Assembly (NCBI GenBank): GCA_964396535.1
Contig: CAYNFT010000059.1
Location: 1 to 12,952 of the forward strand
DNA from: CAYNFT01 sp964396535
GTDB taxonomy: Bacteria > Chloroflexota > Dehalococcoidia > Dehalococcoidales > UBA2162
Length of the DNA stretch: 12,952 bases
Reading direction: 5' to 3'
Shown: positions 6,716-12,017 of the stretch, one piece after another
Layout: every line of letters starts with the position of its first letter
Position numbering within the stretch: position 1 is the first letter of the stretch
Position numbers and translations under genes: made by a program
Notes under the pieces: generated by a model
Seen by the model: only the letters and a program-made list of their open reading frames with translations
Told to the model about the DNA's origin: nothing
Databases searched by the model: none

Positions 6716-7465
6716 ATGACAAGTTTGAAGGAATATAATAGCTACGGAGAAGACCTTGAGAGGTTACTGCTATTGAGGACATCTCCAATAGCAGTAAAAA
6801 TGCTGGAGAAGGAAGAAGATATTCCGGAAGGAGCAATCAGACCGAAAAAGGACCGCGGTTATCATCTTGCCCAATGTCAAGCATTTGCCATGTCGCGTCG
6901 CCAGAGAGCTTCTGTGGCCATGCTGAAAGAAGATAACTGGTGCTGGGCTCCTTTAATGGGCTATGGTCTGGTGGAAAACCCGCATGACTCTTTTGTAGAT
7001 GAACATGCTTACTTCCCCTGCCTGGAGTGCGGGAAGTACATTGGTATTGTCTCCGCGCCCTTGAAGACAGCTAATTTCGAGCCCGACCTGGTACTTATCT
7101 ATTCTAACACCGCTCAATTGAGGAGCATACTTTCTGTGGTGAAGTATAGAGAGAAAGCCCTGGTGCACTCTGAATTTGACCCTATCGACTCTTGCGTTTA
7201 CTCTGTCGTGCCTGTGCTATTAAACGGCCAATACCGGATTACCCTGCCTGACCCTGGCGACTACGAGCGGGCAATGGCTGGAGAAGATGAGATTATCTTT
7301 TCTGTGCCGAGAGATAAAATGGAAGGGTTAATATCGGACCTCAGGCAATCGGAAGAAAGAAAATCCGGGTATACCTATCATGCCATGGAGATGAGGCCCG
7401 ATTTCCCCCAGCCTGAGTTCTACAAGAGGTTATTTAGAATGTGGGGGCTGGATGTAGAGGAATGA
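6716..7465 (+). CDS. DUF169 family protein
   Basis: A 249-residue soluble protein of the DUF169 family, whose biochemical role is not established. Family features are the N-terminal LLLLRTSPIAVKML (17-30), the QCQAF segment (53-57) and the central PCLECG (101-106). Cysteines at 54, 76, 102, 105 and 160 include a CxxC, and a metal or iron-sulfur site is possible though not shown. No signal peptide or membrane segment is visible. The gene stands alone: the promoter at 6616 and strong ribosome site drive it, and the next likely gene has its own promoter. Members are frequent in anaerobic bacteria and archaea, which fits the rest of the window. No neighbour indicates a pathway. Confidence 0.82.
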   Translation: MTSLKEYNSYGEDLERLLLLRTSPIAVKMLEKEEDIPEGAIRPKKDRGYHLAQCQAFAMSRRQRASVAMLKEDNWCWAPLMGYGLVENPHDSFVDEHAYFPCLECGKYIGIVSAPLKTANFEPDLVLIYSNTAQLRSILSVVKYREKALVHSEFDPIDSCVYSVVPVLLNGQYRITLPDPGDYERAMAGEDEIIFSVPRDKMEGLISDLRQSEERKSGYTYHAMEMRPDFPQPEFYKRLFRMWGLDVEE

Positions 7466-7640
7466 GAAAACGGCGGAAAGAAAATACGAGAAACATGGAA
7501 TGAAAGAAATTTTTCATTAACCGGGAATAGACTCTAGCATAGTCTTAACATGGCAGAAAATAAGAGAATAAAAGCCTATGAGGGTTTTCTTAAGGGTGGT
7601 TAAGGGAGGTCTTAAATTGACTAAATCGCCCTCAGCAAGT
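7466..7640. other. Intergenic region after the DUF169 gene
   Basis: No gene is supported. An AT-rich hairpin (AATGAAA/TTTCATT, 7499-7518) has a 7-bp stem but no T-run after it. An 87-residue frame from 7578 has no convincing ribosome site and reads through the next promoter, so I do not annotate it. Confidence 0.55.
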
Positions 7641-7670
7641 TTGATTTTTTTACTAAAAAACGGGGATAAT
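7641..7670 (+). promoter_or_regulatory. Candidate promoter for the small ORF
   Basis: TTGATT (7641-7646) and GATAAT (7665-7670) are 18 bp apart, four of six and five of six matches to consensus. The spacer contains T-run/A-run DNA that may bend. Transcription from about 7677 gives a leader of roughly 100 nt to the ATG at 7777. Confidence 0.5.
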
Positions 7671-7776
7671 TTAAGTATATGTAACGTTAAATATATGTAT
7701 CCACCTAACTGCTCAGACCGTCCTCAAGAGGAGTACACAGGGTTAGATAAAAACAGTAGAGGAAAGTTGATACGTA

Positions 7777-7983
7777 ATGGACGGAACAGTAGAAAGAAAG
7801 ATGTACTCGTTGGAAGAAGCGGTTTCCAAGGTAGTGGATGAGAGTAGAACTCTGGCATCCTCGGTAGATGGTGGTGCTGACCTGACAGAGGACTTACAGC
7901 AAATTGTTGTAGCCTTACACTACGAGATAGAGATACTTAAGGCTAAGCTAATTCTTGCAATGCCCAGCGGCTCACTAAAATAG
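7777..7983 (+). CDS. Small protein of unknown function, 68 residues
   Basis: Not recognised. The 68-residue product is acidic at the start and ends with a predicted amphipathic helix (about 37-62, DLQQIVVALHYEIEILKAKL) that could dimerise or form a coiled coil; there are no cysteines, signal peptide or membrane span. Support for it being real comes from context: a promoter at 7641-7670 upstream and an intrinsic terminator whose stem begins inside the last codons. The ribosome site is weak (AGAGGA at 7758-7763, 13 nt away), so the ATG at 7801, giving 60 residues starting MYSLEEAV, is an alternative start with an equally weak purine stretch ahead. It could also be a non-coding transcript. Confidence 0.5.
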   Translation: MDGTVERKMYSLEEAVSKVVDESRTLASSVDGGADLTEDLQQIVVALHYEIEILKAKLILAMPSGSLK

Positions 7984-7994
7984 CCGCGATTTTT
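7967..7994 (+). terminator. Intrinsic terminator of the small ORF
   Basis: GCGGCT (7967-7972) pairs with AGCCGC (7982-7987) across a 9-nt loop, followed by GATTTTT. The stem starts within the last codons and the TAG stop is in the loop/right arm. It also protects against read-through into the convergent minus-strand cluster. Confidence 0.65.
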
Positions 7995-8284
7995 ATCCAT
8001 TTTTTGTTGCTCCTCCTTTGAATCTGCTATCTTGCTTAACAATCTGCCTGACTTGTCAGGTTGGGTTTAGGCATCCTCGTTCAACTATTTAGAAGAGATA
8101 TGCAGTCTAATGTATATCATCAGGTTTGGGTATACTAGGTAGCCTCCCCATAATAAATTGTCACCAATGAGTTTCTAATACTGGAAGACGGCTGAACGAA
8201 GGCTTGTTTCGCACAGCGTGCATCGGGAAAAGTAATGCTTGATGAAACACGCAGTTGGGGTCTGATTGATGACTGGTATTGAAG
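7984..8284. other. Convergent intergenic region, no gene seen
   Basis: About 300 bp between the plus-strand small ORF and the end of the minus-strand cluster. Apart from the terminator tail and the palindrome at 8047-8060, I see nothing. There is no clear terminator on the minus strand after the SDR stop. Confidence 0.5.
8047..8060. repeat. Near-perfect palindrome in the convergent gap
   Basis: CCTGAC-TT-GTCAGG, 6-bp arms with a 2-bp centre. It is too tight to be an RNA hairpin and more like a protein-binding site, but no promoter is next to it. Confidence 0.35.
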
Positions 8285-9208
8285 CTACTTGAAACCGTAA
8301 GCTTTCTTCATCCAATCAATAGTTCTGGGTATCCCCTCTTCCAGCGGAACCTTGGGGTCGTGGTTTAAATCTCTTCTTATTTTGGAGAAGTCCATATGCT
8401 TGACCCTGGTGGTAAAGGGCTCCGCTTCTTTATAAGTAACCTTGGAGTCATCCTTGCCCAGGTATTTCAGGATGAGGTCAGAGACATATTTAATATCATG
8501 TTCCCACTCCTCTTTGCTCCCAACGTTATAGACTTCCCCCGGATTGAAGTTATCAACGATATTGGCGAAGGTGCGGCAGGTATCCTCAACATAGTCGAAG
8601 ATGCGTTTGTGACCCAGGTAGACAGTATAGGGTTCGTCTCTTAGTGCTTTATAGATGAAGGCGGGTATTACACCACGGTAGGGACTATAGTGTTCATGTG
8701 GTCCGTAGGCATTGACCGGACGAACTCTGACTGTGTCCGTACCGAACATAGCCGCTGAGTTTAATACCTGGAGTTCTCCCACCCACTTGGTCATAGCATA
8801 GTCGTTCATCTGTTTTATGGGCACCTTGTCCATTACATCCTCTCTCATCACCCCATCATAATCTCCGTAGACCTCAGCGCTGGAAAAGAATATCATCCTG
8901 AATTTCCTGTTCTCCTGTATTCGTAAAACGTTTTTAGTGCCCACCACATTGGTGAGCCAGAGATTTTCATAGTAGTCCTCACCATTCCAGCGACCGTATT
9001 CCGCTGCCAGGTGATAGATATAATCAAAGTTGTGCTCTCCGAATATCCTCTCAAGCTGGCGATACCTGCTGACATCACAGCGAACGTAATTGGGTCTCTC
9101 TGAATGCCCCAGGTCACAAATCCATACCTCATGTCCCCGTTTTCTTAGCTCGGGAACAAGGTTCGAACCGATAAAGCCCAGTCCACCAGTAACCAGTATC
9201 TTAGCCAT
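8285..9208 (-). CDS. NAD-dependent NDP-sugar epimerase/dehydratase (extended SDR)
   Basis: Cytosolic 307-residue extended SDR acting on a nucleotide sugar. GGLGFIG at 8-14 binds NAD, FFSSAEVYG (107-115) is the serine strand with Ala where many enzymes have Thr, and Tyr137/Lys141 form YxxxK. RVRPVNAYGP (161-170) and DYVEDT (205-210) are also typical of the family. I cannot assign epimerase versus 4,6-dehydratase: the active-site Thr and Asp-Glu expected of RmlB are not evident. Its ATG lies inside the last codons of wecB (ATGGCTAA overlap) and GGAGGG inside the wecB end provides the ribosome site, so the two are translationally coupled. It is the last gene of the minus-strand cluster and likely acts on the same sugar as wecB or on the next step. 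Confidence 0.87.
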   Translation of the reverse strand: MAKILVTGGLGFIGSNLVPELRKRGHEVWICDLGHSERPNYVRCDVSRYRQLERIFGEHNFDYIYHLAAEYGRWNGEDYYENLWLTNVVGTKNVLRIQENRKFRMIFFSSAEVYGDYDGVMREDVMDKVPIKQMNDYAMTKWVGELQVLNSAAMFGTDTVRVRPVNAYGPHEHYSPYRGVIPAFIYKALRDEPYTVYLGHKRIFDYVEDTCRTFANIVDNFNPGEVYNVGSKEEWEHDIKYVSDLILKYLGKDDSKVTYKEAEPFTTRVKHMDFSKIRRDLNHDPKVPLEEGIPRTIDWMKKAYGFK

Positions 9209-10289
9209 TAAACCCTCCAGTTATTATACTGACTATCCTTTCGCCAGCCTTTCCATCGCCAAAAGGATTTTGCCAGTCACTTTCTTTGCCGAGCATTAGC
9301 CGGACGCACTCAAGGATTTTGTCTGATAAAGCACCAGCCAGGATATTGGCACCGACCTCGATTGTTTCGGGTCTCTCAGTGTTGTCTCTCAGGGTAACGC
9401 AGGGCACCTTTAGAATGCAGGCTTCTTCCTGAACACCGCCGGAATCAGTCAGGACAAGCCGGGCGTTATTTTCAAGCTGAAGAAAGCTGAAGAAATCTAC
9501 CGGCTCAATCAAGGTAAGGTTAAACCCTTTCAGGTTAAACTCTTTCATCCTTTTTCGAGAGTGAGGGTGGATAGGGTAGATTACCGGCAGGCCAAATTTA
9601 GCGGCTACTTTATCGAGACCCTCCAGAATCGAGGCAAACCGTGCCTGATTATCTACGTTCTCCTGGCGGTGGAGGGTTACCAGAAAGTATTCACCGGGAG
9701 CAACACGCAGGTTGTCGAGAGTATCGCTTTGCTCCTGTGCTATCTTCAGGTTTTGATAGACAGCATCAACAATGGTATTGCCGGTAACAGATATCTTCTC
9801 CTCGGGAATGCCTTCACCCAGCAGGATTGCCTTTGCTTTTTCCGTGGGAGCAAATAAATAATCGGAGCAATGGTCAGTTAGAGCCCGATTTATCTCCTCT
9901 GGCATACTTCTATCATAACTTCTCAAGCCAGCCTCTACATGCCCTACTTTTATACGGAGCTTAACGGCAGCCAGGGCACTGGCGAAGACAGAATTGGTGT
10001 CACCCTCAACCAGAACAATATAGGGGCTTTCCTCTTGCAATACCTTCTCTACACCGACTAATATCCTTGCCGTTTGCTCTGCATGGGAGCCAGAGCCAGC
10101 CTCTATATTATATTTAGCCGGAGGAAGTTTTAGTTGCTCAAAGAAAACACCATCCAGGTTATAAGAGTAGTGCTGACCGGTATGAAGGATGAAGAAATCG
10201 GCGTTTCTTGTTTCCAGTGCCCTAATAACCGGCGCCATTTTGGTGATTTCGGGACGAGTTCCAATGATAATGGCAATCTTGAGCAGCAT
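9201..10289 (-). CDS. wecB: UDP-N-acetylglucosamine 2-epimerase, non-hydrolysing
   Basis: Cytosolic GT-B-fold enzyme converting UDP-GlcNAc to UDP-ManNAc, the precursor of ManNAc(A)-containing surface polymers. The 362 residues show GTRPE (10-14), GDT (96-98), HVEAGLR (117-123), PEEINR (130-135), TGNT (159-162), HRQEN (207-211), HPHSRKR (231-237), DSGGVQEE (282-289) and RDNTERPE (301-308). Residues matching the catalytic Asp, two Glu and His of E. coli WecB are at 97, 119, 131 and 207. The HRQEN variant resembles archaeal enzymes. GAGG with 4 nt to the ATG is the ribosome site. It follows the glycosyltransferase gene by 101 bp, in which two stem-loops lie, and overlaps the SDR gene by 8 nt. 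No intact UDP-ManNAc dehydrogenase is visible in the window; the remnant at 1791 could once have been it. Confidence 0.94.
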   Translation of the reverse strand: MLLKIAIIIGTRPEITKMAPVIRALETRNADFFILHTGQHYSYNLDGVFFEQLKLPPAKYNIEAGSGSHAEQTARILVGVEKVLQEESPYIVLVEGDTNSVFASALAAVKLRIKVGHVEAGLRSYDRSMPEEINRALTDHCSDYLFAPTEKAKAILLGEGIPEEKISVTGNTIVDAVYQNLKIAQEQSDTLDNLRVAPGEYFLVTLHRQENVDNQARFASILEGLDKVAAKFGLPVIYPIHPHSRKRMKEFNLKGFNLTLIEPVDFFSFLQLENNARLVLTDSGGVQEEACILKVPCVTLRDNTERPETIEVGANILAGALSDKILECVRLMLGKESDWQNPFGDGKAGERIVSIITGGFNG

Positions 10290-10304
10290 TTCCCCTCAAT
10301 TTAC

Positions 10305-10323
10305 AGCAGTTAAAACAACTGCT
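10305..10323 (-). repeat. Stem-loop upstream of wecB
   Basis: AGCAGTT and AACTGCT form a perfect 7-bp stem with a 5-nt loop, just before the wecB ribosome site on the minus strand. It could modulate wecB translation or mark RNA processing between the two genes. Confidence 0.4.
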
Positions 10324-10377
10324 CCTCTATCTCCAGTACGCTGTACTCCCCTCCACCATGCTTTCCAGATTCAAACA

Positions 10378-10394
10378 GTAGGGTTTAGCCCTAC
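10378..10394 (-). repeat. Stem-loop at the end of the glycosyltransferase gene
   Basis: On the minus strand GTAGGG-CTAAA-CCCTAC starts at the TAG stop codon. Only a weak T-rich stretch (TGTTTG) follows, so it may be a partial terminator that lowers wecB expression. Confidence 0.4.
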
Positions 10395-11290
10395 CGTTTT
10401 CTTATCGCGTTCAATATTATCCCGGTAAATAAGCTGAGTACACCAATAACAAGCAGTAAGATTGATACCAAAGCAGTGCCTATAACTGCGGCTATTCCTG
10501 CCCCTCCCAACGAAACAGTAACCACCCTGATACCGGCAAGAAAGCCAATTATAATTACGATAGCACCACCCAGCCCGAAGAAAAAGAGGGGTCTCCTTTC
10601 CGAAATCATAGCAATTATGCGCCCCAGAACACCAAAACCATGTACAAATGGGTTCAAGGTTGAGCCGTCCTCGGCATATCTAATAGAAATTGGCCTCTCG
10701 GTAATCTTGAGGCCTTTTTCAGCAGCCCTGGCTATCGTCTCTGCCCCTGCTGCCATCCCGCTTTCCTTTAGCTCCAGCGAGGCTATTGCCTTCTCGGAAA
10801 AAACCCTGAACCCAGATTCAGAATCAGATACCCTTTCCCCCGAAAGGATATGGGAAAAGACGGAAATCACCCTCTGACCGATACGGCGATATCGAGGTAC
10901 ATCATCCCTTCGCTGCTCTCTTGAGCCGATAACGATGTCAAAACCATCCGAGATAGGCTTGATGAGCTCAGGGATTTCATCAGGGTTGTGCTGGGCATCA
11001 GCGTCAAGGAGAACGAGGATATTGAGGTCCTTTTTCTTTGCCTCAGTCAGGAGTGTCTGAATGCTAGCCCCGTAACCTTTGTTTTGCTCATGCCGAATTA
11101 CAGTAGCTCCGGCAAGCCTGGCAACATCTGCCGTTTGGTCGGAGCTACCATCGTCAACAACAATGACCTCATCCACATATTGCCTGGCTTTAAGTACAAT
11201 GGTACCAATATAGGTCTCTTCATTAAAGGCAGGGATGGCAGCTGCAACCTTAGGTCTGCTCTGCTTAGAAGACTGGGATGACCGTTTCAT
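10391..11290 (-). CDS. Family 2 glycosyltransferase, DPM1-like, with C-terminal membrane anchor
   Basis: A 299-residue GT2 enzyme of the dolichol-/polyprenyl-phosphate hexose synthase type. The catalytic domain starts at PAFNEETYIG (20-29) and carries VVDDGSSD (44-51) and the metal-binding LLDADAQH (94-101), then the ESGFRVFS segment (158-165). Two hydrophobic segments (about 234-255 and 262-294) anchor it, with a basic tail. It likely transfers a sugar from an NDP donor to a lipid phosphate on the cytoplasmic face. A GGAG with 5 nt to the ATG supports the start. It lies 94 bp after the XRE gene and 101 bp before wecB, in one direction, so co-transcription is likely. The sugar is unknown, and a role in glycan assembly rather than protein mannosylation is equally possible. 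Confidence 0.9.
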   Translation of the reverse strand: MKRSSQSSKQSRPKVAAAIPAFNEETYIGTIVLKARQYVDEVIVVDDGSSDQTADVARLAGATVIRHEQNKGYGASIQTLLTEAKKKDLNILVLLDADAQHNPDEIPELIKPISDGFDIVIGSREQRRDDVPRYRRIGQRVISVFSHILSGERVSDSESGFRVFSEKAIASLELKESGMAAGAETIARAAEKGLKITERPISIRYAEDGSTLNPFVHGFGVLGRIIAMISERRPLFFFGLGGAIVIIIGFLAGIRVVTVSLGGAGIAAVIGTALVSILLLVIGVLSLFTGIILNAIRKR

Positions 11291-11384
11291 CGCATCTCCA
11301 TAATTGAAGAATATCTTAAGCTAACCGACGGTCTTCAAGGCAAGCTCAGATGAATATTCCGAATCCGACGCCTTGAGTCTCTGC

Positions 11385-11582
11385 TTATCCTTCCTCGCCC
11401 TCAATTCCGGCCTCGCTGAATAACCTCCTAATCTCCCGTCGAGCAAGGCGAGTGGGATTAGCACCCCTACCCTCCCAGCGCTGGACCGTGGAGAGGCTAA
11501 CCTCTATCTCTCGTGCCAAGTCCTCCTGTGACCAGCCTCTCTTCGCTCGAAGTGCCTTTACCTTTTCCTTGAATTGTTTCAT
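11385..11582 (-). CDS. Small XRE-family helix-turn-helix regulator
   Basis: A 65-residue protein that is almost entirely a Cro/C1-type HTH: WSQEDLAREIEVSLSTVQRW (17-36) is the usual helix 2-turn-helix 3 region, followed by an Arg-rich helix. GAGGT with 4 nt to the ATG is the ribosome site. It has a good minus-strand promoter with a palindrome across the -35 box, so autoregulation is likely. It heads the glycosyltransferase-wecB-SDR cluster with only a 94-bp gap, so it may control that operon. No toxin gene adjoins it, which argues against a toxin-antitoxin antitoxin role. Confidence 0.85.
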   Translation of the reverse strand: MKQFKEKVKALRAKRGWSQEDLAREIEVSLSTVQRWEGRGANPTRLARREIRRLFSEAGIEGEEG

Positions 11583-11633
11583 TATACCTCAAAAGCCGTA
11601 TTTAGTGAAGTTACACCTAACGTAACACCTGCA

Positions 11634-11663
11634 ATAGTAAATTAATTCGAGGACAATTGTCAA
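11634..11663 (-). promoter_or_regulatory. Promoter of the XRE gene
   Basis: On the minus strand a perfect TTGACA (11663-11658) is followed after 18 bp by TACTAT (11639-11634), four of six. The start would be near 11627, 45 nt before the ATG. Downstream of it, GTTAC and GTAAC (11610-11626) form an inverted repeat that could add a site near the start. Confidence 0.65.
11652..11661. promoter_or_regulatory. Palindromic operator candidate on the XRE -35 box
   Basis: GACAATTGTC is a perfect 10-bp palindrome that covers four bases of the TTGACA box. A repressor bound here would exclude RNA polymerase; the adjacent XRE product is the obvious candidate. Confidence 0.5.
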
Positions 11664-11677
11664 TATATGTACTTTAA

Positions 11678-11693
11678 ATTGCCAGCTGGCAAT
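11678..11693. repeat. Perfect 16-bp palindrome upstream of the XRE promoter
   Basis: ATTGCCAGCTGGCAAT, uninterrupted, 15 bp upstream of the -35 box. It resembles a dimeric regulator site. It differs from the -35 palindrome, so a second regulator or an activator is possible. Confidence 0.55.
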
Positions 11694-11815
11694 AAATCAT
11701 CTAACAACTACCTGCCCTGTACTTCAAACTACTTCAAAACAGGATGACTGGGAACCCGTCTACCTTCTTCCCTTGGTAAGTGAAAGGGGTAATAATTTTT
11801 TAAAGGGGATTTTCA

Positions 11816-11842
11816 CCCCATAAAAACACTGTTTTTGTGGGG
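11816..11842. repeat. 12-bp hairpin with alternative G/C-run partners
   Basis: CCCCATAAAAAC (11816-11827) pairs with GTTTTTGTGGGG (11831-11842) with one wobble and a 3-nt loop. The CCCC could instead pair with GGGG at 11805-11808 or 11786-11789, and the GGGGG at 11839-11843 with CCCC near 11858. No T-run follows. Confidence 0.5.
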
Positions 11843-11958
11843 GACAGGTGTAAGTGCCCCGTGTAATCCTCCTTGCTAAGCAACCTCGTGGCAAATATTA
11901 AAGTGTCCTACCTGCGTCCGAGCTTTTGTAAGGGCTGTTCGGGTTTGCCAAGGTGCGT

Positions 11959-11983
11959 ATTGACAATCCAGTCAATTTGGATT
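11959..11983. repeat. Nested inverted repeats over the -35 of the right-edge gene
   Basis: ATTGAC (11959-11964) and GTCAAT (11971-11976) are 6 bp apart, and AATCC (11965-11969) pairs with GGATT (11979-11983). They cover the TTGACA box and most of the spacer, a plausible repressor site. Confidence 0.4.
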
Positions 11984-11988
11984 AATTT
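11960..11988 (+). promoter_or_regulatory. Candidate promoter of the UroD-family gene
   Basis: A perfect TTGACA (11960-11965) is followed at 17 bp by a weak -10, TAATTT (11983-11988), three of six. A nearby AT-rich stretch gives no better -10, so activation may be needed. The leader to the ATG at 12018 would be about 25 nt. Confidence 0.4.
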
Positions 11989-12017
11989 CTATTTAAATAT
12001 GTTGGGGAAGGTGCAAA

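Larger units (their letters stand above)
11583..12017. other. Divergent intergenic region with several regulatory structures
   Basis: About 435 bp between the XRE gene and the right-edge gene, without a credible gene. It holds both promoters, three palindromes and a hairpin with G/C runs, listed separately. The remainder (about 11700-11780 and 11865-11955) shows nothing recognisable. Confidence 0.65.

Noticed and set aside
6349..7539. Exact 11-bp repeat AGACTCTAGCA after both A2M (6349-6359) and DUF169 (7529-7539)
   Set aside because: Repeated 11-mers are expected by chance in 13 kb, and no longer similarity flanks either copy.
7578..7841. 87-residue plus-strand frame
   Set aside because: No ribosome site, low-complexity composition, and it runs across the promoter and into the start of the better supported small ORF in another frame.
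11385..11582. XRE protein as an antitoxin
   Set aside because: No small toxin gene overlaps or adjoins it; the neighbours are glycan genes.
6578..11630. GTAAC/GTTAC half-sites upstream of DUF169, near 7680 and near 11610 as one shared regulon motif
   Set aside because: Five- to six-base motifs occur by chance this often; spacing differs at each place.
11740..11780. Cobalamin-riboswitch-like GGGAA/CCCG elements on either strand
   Set aside because: The conserved core motifs of that riboswitch are not present.
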